Source of the DNA: CAZWAP01 sp964632005
Lineage (GTDB): Bacteria; Planctomycetota; Phycisphaerae; Sedimentisphaerales; Anaerobacaceae
DNA: 9,078 nucleotides
Assembly: GCA_964632005.1 (NCBI GenBank)
Contig: CAZWAP010000070.1
Span: 1-9,078 of the forward strand
Reading direction: 5' to 3'
Numbering within the stretch: position 1 is the stretch's first letter; each line of letters starts with the position of its first letter. Below are positions 1 to 5,836 of the stretch, piece by piece. A program made the translations under genes and the position numbers. The notes below the pieces were generated by a model that worked only from the letters and a program-made list of their open reading frames with translations, ran no database searches and was not told the DNA's origin.

Positions 1-360
1 GTCAAGGGTGTCCAACCGGCGGCCGGTGAACAAGTATGGATTCCCGTAGTCCGACTGGCCGTCTGGGTCGTCGGCGAAGTTCGGCTCGAGGATATGACAG
101 TTGCCGTAGGCGTCATATTCGTAGCGTTCCTCCACGCTGCCGGCCGAGTTCGTCAGGGCGACGGGGCTGTACAGGTGGTCGTGGACATAGTATTTGAAAT
201 AGCCGTAAATCGGGCTGGCGTTCACACTCATTATCAGGACTTCATCAACGTAATTGCCGTAGGCGAACCAACGCCGCGGCGTGCCGGCATCGTCGTATTC
301 GCACAGCACCTGCCACCTATTCTTGTAGCAGCAGATACTATTCCGCCCGGTCCACCGCAT
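1..360 (-). CDS. RHS/YD-repeat core protein, C-terminal part; 5'-truncated remnant, runs off the window
   Basis: The translation carries the hallmark wording of the RHS-repeat-associated core: KNRWQVLCEYD, then WFAYGNYVDEVL, YYVHDHLYSPVALTNSAG, ERYEYDAYGN and NPYLFTGRRLD at the window edge. RHS proteins are normally very long secreted or surface proteins whose YD repeats form a shell. Here only about 110 codons of core are present before the neighbouring hypF stop codon, so the repeat body is missing. The first in-frame ATG is at 358-360; a GTG at 421-423 directly follows the hypF stop in the same frame. RHS-like wording begins only near base 327. A DAVDRAE stretch, which fits the residues usually just upstream, lies in another frame at 341-361 and ends in a stop, suggesting a frameshift. 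No ribosome binding site is evident. It is most likely a 5'-truncated pseudogene or RHS tip cassette. The family call is firm; functionality is doubtful. Confidence 0.75.
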   Translation of the reverse strand, partial: MRWTGRNSICCYKNRWQVLCEYDDAGTPRRWFAYGNYVDEVLIMSVNASPIYGYFKYYVHDHLYSPVALTNSAGSVEERYEYDAYGNCHILEPNFADDPDGQSDYGNPYLFTGRRLDTLD

Positions 361-423
361 CGAAACCCAAAAAACCTCGCTTGTCTTGGGGCGAGCCCGT
401 GACCAGCCACCGCCAAACTCCAC

Positions 424-2754
424 CTATTGCCGCCGAAATATCCGCCCACCCGTCGTTTCGGCGGCGATGGCCGCCTGCCCAAGCGAGATCCCGCCATCGT
501 TCGATGGAACATCACGATTGAACAACACCTCAAAACCGCACCCCCTCAACAGCTCAACCAGCCGGTTAGACAGGTAGCGGTTGCAGAACACCCCGCCGCT
601 AAGCGCCACCGTATTCAAACCACAGCCTCGCCTGGCGCTCCTCGCCATCTCCAGCAGGCCTGCGGCGAGACAATTGTGGAACTTCGCCGAGACAACGCCC
701 CCCGCTGCGCCCTCACGTACGTCAGCCAAAAGCGCGCGTATCATCCTGCTCAGGTCCAGAACAAACCCCCCGTTAGTTCCCTCAAGCACCTCGAAAGGAT
801 AACGTTCATCGATGCCCGGCTCGATAATCGCCTCCAGAGCCATCGGCAGTTGAGCCTCGAAGTGGTTGTACCAGCCCAGCCCGAGCATCGCGGCCACCGC
901 ATCGAATACTCTGCCTAAGCTCGAGGTCTTGACCGTGTTGACCCCTTTTTCAATCTGCTCCAGAATCACACGTTGGGCCCTGTGGTCTTGCTCGGCCGCG
1001 TCAAGGAGCCACGACAAGCCAGCAAGCTCCAATCTCTCCGGCAAGGCCTGTCTCAGCAGCGACAGCACAGGCCTTATAGCCTGCCGGGCCGCTTTGTCCG
1101 CGCCAGGCAACTCGTAGTATGCCAGGTGACCAAGCCGCCGAAACTCCTTCAGCGATGCGATCATGCACTCGCAGCCCCAGATCGCCCCGTCCGTCCCGTA
1201 CCCCGTCCCATCGCACACCAGCGCAATCACCGGACCGCCAACGCCGTGCTCGGCCAGAACCGAGGCCGCATGGGCCCAGTGGTGCTGGATTTCGACGACC
1301 CTGACACCTTCAAGCCCGAGCGCGTACCTGCGGGAAAGATAGCCCGGGTGCAGGTCGCACGCTGCTATTTGTGCTTCAACCTCAAACAGTTTCCCGAAAT
1401 GTTCGACCGAACCGACATAGTGGTGATACACCTCCGCGTCTTCAAGGTCGCCTATGTGCTCGCTGCAGATAAGCTGGTTGCCCTTGACGAAACAGAAGGT
1501 GTTCTTCAGGTCAGCTCCGGCTGCGAATATGTCCTCGCCGCAACGCTCTTCGATAACCAGGGGCGTGGGCACATATCCCCTTGCGCGCCTCAGAACGACC
1601 GGCTGGTGGTGAACGAAGTGGACGACGCTGTCGTCCACCTGGCGGTATATCTCCCTGTCGTGCATCAAAAACGCGTCCGCAACGCCGCCCAGCTTCTCCA
1701 ACGCCGTCTCATTCTTACATATAAGCGGCTCGTCGGAGATATTGCCGCTCGTCATAACCAGAACCTCTATGCCCTCGGCGAACAGCAGAAAGTGCAGGGG
1801 AGCGTAAGGAAGCATAAAACCGAAGGTCCCTACACCCCGGGCTACTGACCCGGCGATCGGCCCGCCCGCTCGTTTGGGCAAAAGAACTATCGGGCACTGC
1901 GGACTTCGCAGGAGCTGCTCGGCCTGTTCACTAACTAAGGCATAGCGCCTGATTCTCTCGACCGAATCGGCCATCATAGCAAAGGGCTTATGGTCCCTTC
2001 GCTTGCGCTCACGCAGCCGGCATACCGCTTCTTCGTTCAGCGCATCCACCGCAAGATGAAACCCTCCGATCCCCTTTATCGCGACGATCCTACCCTCCAA
2101 TAGAAGCTTCGCAGCCTGGGCTATCACGCGGTCACTTTGCGATTCGGTCGTCTTACCCGTCCGGTCGGTCAGCCATACTCTCGGCCCGCATGCCGGGCAG
2201 GCAACAGGCTGAGCGTGAAAGCGCCTGTCGCCAGGATCGGAATACTCGCGGGCGCATCTGTCACACATCTCGAAGGCCGACATCGTTGTGTTCGGCCGAT
2301 CGTAAGGAATGGCCTTCACTATCGAATACCGGGGGCCGCAGTTCGTGCAATTTATAAACGGATAGCGGTAGCGAAAATTGCTCGGATCCGCCATCTCCGA
2401 CAGGCACTCTCCGCACGTCGCAATCTCCGCCGTAACCTCCGATGCAGCCGTCCCGCAGCTCTCGCTGGCCCCGATCACAAAACCCGCCTCGCCCTCCACC
2501 ACAGGTATGTCTCTTACCTCGCACGACTTGATCTGAGCCAGCGGCGGCTTTTCCGGGCCGCAGTGCAAACGCCTCAGGAACTCGTCGATCGCCCTTTGCG
2601 GGCCCTGCAGCTCGATCGTCACGCCCTTAGTGTCGTTGAACACTACGCCGCTCAGCCCGAGAACACGCGCTATCTTGTAGACGGCTGGGCGAAAGCCCAC
2701 GCCCTGCACGCGCCCGCTTATCAGTATTCGCTGTCTGTTTAGCACCGTCGCCAA
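424..2754 (-). CDS. hypF: Carbamoyltransferase HypF ([NiFe]-hydrogenase maturation)
   Basis: HypF converts carbamoyl phosphate to carbamoyl-adenylate and transfers the carbamoyl group to the C-terminal cysteine of HypE, the source of the CN ligands of the [NiFe] active site; it is cytoplasmic. At 776 residues it is full length for the family. All domains are visible in order. The acylphosphatase domain has GRVQGVGFRP at 15-23+ with Arg23, and Asn40. Two zinc-finger units use C114/C117/C136/C139 and C164/C167/C186/C189. The YrdC-like domain shows KGIGGFHL (227-234), KRRDHKPFAMM (251-261) and TSGNISDEP (335-343). The Kae1-like domain shows HHWAHAAS (491-498, H491/H495), DGTGYGTDG (515-523), LSGGVFCNRYL (718-728) and NDGGISLGQ (752-760). 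The start is TTG at 2752-2754, preceded by AAGGGGGAG; an ATG at 2756-2758 is out of frame. It lies 140 bases below the cytochrome gene. No hypA-E or hydrogenase structural gene is in the window. Confidence 0.97.
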   Translation of the reverse strand: MATVLNRQRILISGRVQGVGFRPAVYKIARVLGLSGVVFNDTKGVTIELQGPQRAIDEFLRRLHCGPEKPPLAQIKSCEVRDIPVVEGEAGFVIGASESCGTAASEVTAEIATCGECLSEMADPSNFRYRYPFINCTNCGPRYSIVKAIPYDRPNTTMSAFEMCDRCAREYSDPGDRRFHAQPVACPACGPRVWLTDRTGKTTESQSDRVIAQAAKLLLEGRIVAIKGIGGFHLAVDALNEEAVCRLRERKRRDHKPFAMMADSVERIRRYALVSEQAEQLLRSPQCPIVLLPKRAGGPIAGSVARGVGTFGFMLPYAPLHFLLFAEGIEVLVMTSGNISDEPLICKNETALEKLGGVADAFLMHDREIYRQVDDSVVHFVHHQPVVLRRARGYVPTPLVIEERCGEDIFAAGADLKNTFCFVKGNQLICSEHIGDLEDAEVYHHYVGSVEHFGKLFEVEAQIAACDLHPGYLSRRYALGLEGVRVVEIQHHWAHAASVLAEHGVGGPVIALVCDGTGYGTDGAIWGCECMIASLKEFRRLGHLAYYELPGADKAARQAIRPVLSLLRQALPERLELAGLSWLLDAAEQDHRAQRVILEQIEKGVNTVKTSSLGRVFDAVAAMLGLGWYNHFEAQLPMALEAIIEPGIDERYPFEVLEGTNGGFVLDLSRMIRALLADVREGAAGGVVSAKFHNCLAAGLLEMARSARRGCGLNTVALSGGVFCNRYLSNRLVELLRGCGFEVLFNRDVPSNDGGISLGQAAIAAETTGGRIFRRQ

Positions 2755-2758
2755 GCAT

Positions 2759-2767
2759 CTCCCCCTT
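2759..2767 (-). promoter_or_regulatory. hypF: Ribosome binding site supporting the TTG start of hypF
   Basis: On the minus strand AAGGGGGAG stands four bases upstream of the TTG at 2754-2752 (about six from its GGGGG core). There is no in-frame ATG nearby, so this purine block decides the start. The competing ATG at 2758-2756 overlaps the spacer and reads a non-hypF frame. Confidence 0.6.
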
Positions 2768-2778
2768 GAGCCACCGTA

Positions 2779-2910
2779 CTATGCCCGCCCTCCAGCGCCG
2801 CTCTTCGACATTTCGCCCTGATATTCGAAGCTCTGGGTGACGGGCTGAACTTCAAGCTGCGCTCCGCCGAAGGGCCCGGCACGAAGACGGCCGCCTATTT
2901 CCACTTGCAT
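2779..2910 (-). CDS. Possible 43-residue ORF overlapping the cytochrome 3' end (uncertain)
   Basis: An ATG at 2910-2908 opens a 43-codon frame ending at TAG 2781-2779. It overlaps the last five codons of the tetraheme cytochrome in another frame and fills most of the gap to hypF. The product would begin MQVEIGGRLRAGPFGG and is mixed polar with no membrane segment or known motif. No convincing ribosome binding site precedes it, so it would depend on coupling to the cytochrome gene. It resembles nothing I recognise. In GC-rich DNA an open frame of this length can arise by chance, so this is a candidate, not a confident gene. Confidence 0.15.
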   Translation of the reverse strand: MQVEIGGRLRAGPFGGAQLEVQPVTQSFEYQGEMSKSGAGGRA

Positions 2911-3410
2911 CGTCGACTTTTCAGCCGGTGCTCGCCGTGACAATCGGTGCAATACTTCTCGCTCGAGCCCTCCAGAATAGACTTGTGCGGTACCGCGGAC
3001 AGCTTATCCCCGGAGTGACAGCCGAGACAGAAAGGATTTATCTTGTCCCGCGTATACATTATCGTAGGCGGCGTGCCGTTACCACCCCACGACCAGGATT
3101 CATCGGCGATATGCTCATCGGACTCGCCGTGGCAGTACGCACAGCCCATATCCTGGCGGGCATGAGTGACGGCTATATCCTCGTTGGCATAGTTGATATG
3201 ACAGACGAAACATCGCGAGTTGTCCGCCATAGGAACCCCAGACGCCGCTCCCACGGGGGCATCTTCGAGCAGCAAGGGCGGCTCATCGGCATCGACTTGC
3301 TTTGCCGATTCCCTCGGGCTCTGCCGCTGGTTGTGCTCGGACGGGGGCTGCTCGCACCCGGCAACTGCCAGAGCTGCCGCAACGCCTAATACAGATAGAG
3401 CGTATCTCAT
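2895..3410 (-). CDS. Tetraheme c-type cytochrome, predicted lipoprotein (cytochrome c3/NrfH-like)
   Basis: The 171-residue protein starts with a lipoprotein signal peptide: basic residue, hydrophobic run to about residue 18, and lipobox VAGC with Cys19. It should therefore be membrane-anchored and face the periplasm. A charged, proline-containing linker (about 20-62) follows. Four CXXCH heme sites are present: C67-H71, C90-H94, C128-H132 and C154-H158. Histidines at 83, 100, 142 and 161 could serve as distal ligands, so bis-His low-potential hemes are plausible. The final CHGEHRL wording is typical of small multiheme electron carriers. The role is electron transfer; the partner is not shown by sequence. 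The gene lies 91 bases below the AKR-fold gene on the same strand, so the two are likely co-transcribed and possibly partners. Translation starts at ATG 3410-3408 with AGGAG ten bases upstream; a second GGAG abuts the start codon. Confidence 0.92.
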   Translation of the reverse strand: MRYALSVLGVAAALAVAGCEQPPSEHNQRQSPRESAKQVDADEPPLLLEDAPVGAASGVPMADNSRCFVCHINYANEDIAVTHARQDMGCAYCHGESDEHIADESWSWGGNGTPPTIMYTRDKINPFCLGCHSGDKLSAVPHKSILEGSSEKYCTDCHGEHRLKSRRCKWK

Positions 3411-3446
3411 CTCCGTGAAACTCCTGGTAACTCATACAGCAACATA

Positions 3447-3474
3447 TGCGGTATTGCCGCCGTTGCTTACCGCA
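3447..3474 (-). other. Intercistronic hairpin between the AKR and cytochrome genes
   Basis: TGCGGTA (3447-3453) pairs perfectly with TACCGCA (3468-3474) around a 14-base loop. It lies in the 91-base gap between the AKR-fold stop codon and the cytochrome start. No T-run follows on the minus strand, so a simple terminator is unlikely. It may be an mRNA processing or stability element, or chance pairing. Confidence 0.3.
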
Positions 3475-3501
3475 GCACCGCTCGTGTCCGCGACAGCCGA
3501 A

Positions 3502-4515
3502 TCAGACGTATTGCCAGTTCTTCAGCCACTGATAGTTGCCGGGCAGCCTTGCCCAGGCCTCCTCGTTGGCCCTATCCAGTTCCGCCCTTTCCTGAACGTC
3601 GAACTGCCTCCGTTCCATCACCGCCTTGGCCACGTTGTCCACCTGTTCTATGCTGTTCAACCCGGGGATCGGGATCACCGTATTGGTGCTCAGAATGTAA
3701 CGGATCGCCAGTCGGGCCCGGCGGTCGTTCTCCCGCCGGTCGCCGCGGAACAATGAGCCGGCCGCAAACGGCTTGATGCCAAACGCCCCCACGTCCTGCT
3801 TCTTGAGCGCATCGAACAGGCTGTCTTTAGGGGCAGCCTTGCTCATCGTCGTGAAGGGGAAGCAAACGCAATCGATCTGAGGAAAGTACTCGATCATAAA
3901 CTTGATCCATCGCCGGTCGTGCGATGAAAACCCGATAAAGCGGGCTTTGCCCTGCTTCTTTGCGGTCTCCAGTGCGGATACTACTTCGCAGGCCGTATTG
4001 AATGTATGCCTGCCTCCCGGCTCGTAGCACGTAATCCGCCACAGATCGGTGTATTCCTGGCCCGACTCCTTCAGCAGACCGTCCAGCACTTCCAGCAGCT
4101 TCTTGGCCGTACGGAAGTTCGGGTTGCGAACCTCGTTGCCGCAGTGTGACAGCGCCAGGTACATCTTGTCACGCCGGCCCTTCAGGGCCTTCGCATCCCT
4201 GATCACTTCGCCCCTGGTACAAGCATCGATGTAGTTGATACCGGCGTCGATGCAACGGCTGACGATCTCGTTACGCTCTTCCTGATTGCTCCGGGAATGG
4301 CCCCCCAGGCACACCGCCGAGACCATCAGGTTCGTCTTGCCCTGCCTGCGGTACTCCATGTTCTCGTTGTAGTTCAGAATCTTGGAGCCCTTTATCTTCG
4401 GTCGTTCTGCCTTTGCGGAACTGGCGGCAACAACACCAAATCCGGCGGCCATAGCTGCCGCCGCAACACCGCCATTACGCATAAACTCCCGTCTTGTTAC
4501 TCGCTCATCTCGCAT
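3502..4515 (-). CDS. Tat-exported aldo/keto-reductase-fold protein with a degenerate catalytic tetrad
   Basis: The 337-residue product begins with a twin-arginine signal (TRREFM, Arg8-Arg9), an Ala-rich hydrophobic run (about 16-32) and a likely cleavage after AKA near 36. The mature part is an AKR barrel: MEYRRQGKTNLMVSAVCLGG (53-72), AGINYIDA (91-98), GKARFIGFSSHD (189-200), IKPFAAG (247-253) and IPGLNSIEQVDNV (282-294). The usual tetrad Asp-Tyr-Lys-His appears broken. Asp97 is kept, but DACTRGE (97-103) has no Tyr at the expected place, ALSH (121-124) has His124 where Lys is expected, and DLWRITCY (157-164) has Thr162 where His is expected. Ordinary NAD(P)H-dependent carbonyl reduction is thus doubtful, and NAD(P)H is not normally available outside the cytoplasm. 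AAGGAG lies seven bases before ATG 4515-4513. It sits upstream of the tetraheme cytochrome. The AKR fold is firm; the activity is unknown. Confidence 0.9.
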   Translation of the reverse strand: MRDERVTRREFMRNGGVAAAAMAAGFGVVAASSAKAERPKIKGSKILNYNENMEYRRQGKTNLMVSAVCLGGHSRSNQEERNEIVSRCIDAGINYIDACTRGEVIRDAKALKGRRDKMYLALSHCGNEVRNPNFRTAKKLLEVLDGLLKESGQEYTDLWRITCYEPGGRHTFNTACEVVSALETAKKQGKARFIGFSSHDRRWIKFMIEYFPQIDCVCFPFTTMSKAAPKDSLFDALKKQDVGAFGIKPFAAGSLFRGDRRENDRRARLAIRYILSTNTVIPIPGLNSIEQVDNVAKAVMERRQFDVQERAELDRANEEAWARLPGNYQWLKNWQYV

Positions 4516-4565
4516 CGCCTATCTCCTTTCGTAACAACCTGCGCCTGCCAAACTTCACACCTCTG

Positions 4566-4573
4566 CCCCCCCC
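4566..4573 (-). repeat. Homopolymer of eight G (minus strand) in the leader of the AKR gene
   Basis: Eight consecutive C on the plus strand, hence G8 in the presumed untranslated leader about 50 bases before the AKR start codon. I could not place a convincing sigma70 promoter in this 220-base gap, so its position relative to the transcription start is unknown. Confidence 0.4.
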
Positions 4574-4699
4574 GGTGTGCATTACCAGGCCACTAAAATA
4601 GCTTCACCTATCTGTGGTTTGCCAGACCGAGAACAGCCCCGACTGGCCAAACGAACGGGTTTTCAATGAACGTAGCAACCCGTGCCGATATGTAACCTG

Positions 4700-4722
4700 C
4701 CGCCGGCCCGAAACGCCGGCGG
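4700..4722 (-). terminator. GC-rich hairpin just below the LamG gene, probable terminator
   Basis: CCGCCGGC (4700-4707) and GCCGGCGG (4715-4722) form a perfect 8-bp stem around a 7-base loop, starting 13 bases beyond the LamG stop codon in the transcription direction. No U-run follows, so if it terminates, it does so by a strong-hairpin mechanism or together with another factor. Its placement separates the GH9/LamG unit from the AKR/cytochrome unit. Confidence 0.5.
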
Positions 4723-4735
4723 ACAATACGCCCGC

Positions 4736-5503
4736 CTAATCCTTGGACTTGGGCAGCGGCTGGTTGCTCTTTAACTGGAACAGAGCCTTTATCTCATCCG
4801 CCGACAACGCCCGGTCATAAATCCGAAGGTCGTCGATCTGGCCCGCAAATCCTCGACCAATCCTCACATCCAGCTCCTTGCCGGTATTGACCGGCCAGAG
4901 GTCCAGCAGGCCTATATCGTGGATCTCCGCCCGCTCACCGTTCTTGTAATGCACAACGTCGTCGTGCAGATTGGGCAGCTCCGCCTCGCGGACCACGACC
5001 GCCATGTGATACCATTGGTCATCATCCGTCCTGTCGTTGATGTAGAGATAACCGCCGCTCGGCGTCACCCCGAGCCGTCCTCTTATGAAGCAGTACCGCC
5101 ACATCTTCCCGAAATCATCCGCACCCCACGAGATGATTTCGCCTCTGGCACTTCTTGTCTTGATCCACGCCGCTACGGTCCGCGGGCGGGTCCCCGTGAC
5201 CCCCTTGTACTTGGCTACCTCGATAAACCCCTCCTTGCCATCGAACTTAAGTGCTTTGCCGATACGCCCGGGAACCGAGCCCTTCTCGAAAGTAAGCCCT
5301 CCCTTGAGCGTCCCTTTGTGGCCGTGGCCAGAAGAATCCGCCGCGGTCTTCCCCGCCGTCTCGTCGAATTTCCACCAGGCGACCAGATTAGGGTCGTTGT
5401 CAAGGGTTCTCGGCTTGTTCTTACCGCCGGCCGCGATGCCCCAGCACACGCACAAAACCACGGCCGGAACCACAAAACTTGAGAACTTAACTTTGCCTAA
5501 CAT
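4736..5503 (-). CDS. Secreted LamG/concanavalin A-like lectin domain protein
   Basis: A 255-residue exported protein made of a signal peptide (hydrophobic 9-25, likely cleaved after IAA near 25) and a single LamG-type jelly-roll domain (about 38-243). Typical landmarks are LVAWWKFDETAG (40-51) followed by DSSGHGHKGTL, the KFDGKEGFIEV strand (86-96), TVAAWIKT (109-116), WYHMAVV (164-170) and GQIDDLRIYDRALSADEI (221-238). No catalytic domain is attached, so carbohydrate or surface binding is the likely role. I choose ATG 5503-5501 because GGAG lies eight bases upstream; a GTG at 5509-5507 would give 257 residues but sits only two bases from the GGAG. A promoter-like pair lies about 80 bases upstream and a GC hairpin follows the stop. 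It is downstream of the GH9 gene, which suggests a shared carbohydrate-related role; the ligand is unknown. Confidence 0.88.
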   Translation of the reverse strand: MLGKVKFSSFVVPAVVLCVCWGIAAGGKNKPRTLDNDPNLVAWWKFDETAGKTAADSSGHGHKGTLKGGLTFEKGSVPGRIGKALKFDGKEGFIEVAKYKGVTGTRPRTVAAWIKTRSARGEIISWGADDFGKMWRYCFIRGRLGVTPSGGYLYINDRTDDDQWYHMAVVVREAELPNLHDDVVHYKNGERAEIHDIGLLDLWPVNTGKELDVRIGRGFAGQIDDLRIYDRALSADEIKALFQLKSNQPLPKSKD

Positions 5504-5580
5504 TCTCACTTCTCCACATTCGGTGCACCTGTTTCAAAAACTACAGCCCCTACAATACGGCACTAAACTTGAATACGACC

Positions 5581-5609
5581 AATATATCATATAAAGTTCG
5601 CCTGTCCAA
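5581..5609 (-). promoter_or_regulatory. Sigma70-like promoter for the LamG gene
   Basis: On the minus strand TTGGAC (5609-5604) and TATATT (5586-5581) are separated by exactly 17 bases in an AT-rich stretch. Transcription would start near 5574, giving a leader of about 70 bases before ATG 5503. This suggests that the LamG gene can be transcribed independently of GH9. Motif match only. Confidence 0.5.
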
Positions 5610-5782
5610 CGGCCGAACACAGTTTTTTTCAGTAAAATTCCGACCGACCATCACACCGCAAGCACACAAAATGCTCCGCCGGGGATAACGCTCCCCTCCG
5701 ATTCTTCGTAGCACCAGGAGCAATTCCTCCGCCTTTGATTCTCTTCTGCGCAAACCCCTGACCTCTCGCCCCACGCGATTTC

Positions 5783-5795
5783 GGGCGCTTCGCCC
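5783..5795 (-). other. Short GC hairpin downstream of the GH9 gene
   Basis: GGGCG and CGCCC form a perfect 5-bp stem with a 3-base loop, about 40 bases past the GH9 stop. There is no T-run, so terminator activity is uncertain. Confidence 0.25.
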
Positions 5796-5813
5796 TACAA
5801 GCCCCAATGGCAC

Positions 5814-5836
5814 CGGTGGCATCCTCAATCCCACCG
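5814..5836 (-). other. Stem-loop directly abutting the GH9 stop codon
   Basis: CGGTGG (5814-5819) and CCACCG (5831-5836) can pair around an 11-base loop, beginning at the first base after the TAA of the GH9 gene. It lacks a U-tract. Together with the hairpin at 5783-5795 it may form a weak termination or 3'-end stabilising region. Confidence 0.25.

Larger units (their letters stand above)
5510..5836. other. 327-base intergenic region between the GH9 and LamG genes
   Basis: It contains two short hairpins near the GH9 stop (5783-5795 and 5814-5836) and a promoter candidate at 5581-5609. Two frames on the minus strand stay open through much of it, but neither has a ribosome binding site or a recognisable product, so I do not call a gene. 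The base composition shifts from GC-rich (5640-5836) to AT-rich (5530-5640), as expected at a promoter. Confidence 0.6.

Noticed and set aside
973..1848. Plus-strand open frame of 291 codons
   Set aside because: It is antisense to the fully convincing hypF gene and has no ribosome binding site or known motif. Long antisense frames are expected opposite GC-rich coding sequence.
2137..2742. Plus-strand open frame of about 200 codons
   Set aside because: Antisense to the HypF acylphosphatase and zinc-finger domains; arginine-rich translation with no family resemblance.
2820..2910. Plus-strand frame reading FEALGDGLNFKLRS in the cytochrome-hypF gap
   Set aside because: It looks protein-like for about 30 codons but runs into the antisense of the cytochrome and has no start context or family match.
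5623..5629. Run of seven T on the plus strand, considered as a terminator U-tract
   Set aside because: No stable stem lies just upstream on the plus strand, no plus-strand gene ends there, and on the minus strand it is an A-run.
5550..5834. Minus-strand 94-codon frame between GH9 and LamG
   Set aside because: GTG start without a ribosome binding site, no motif, and it crosses the best promoter candidate for the LamG gene.
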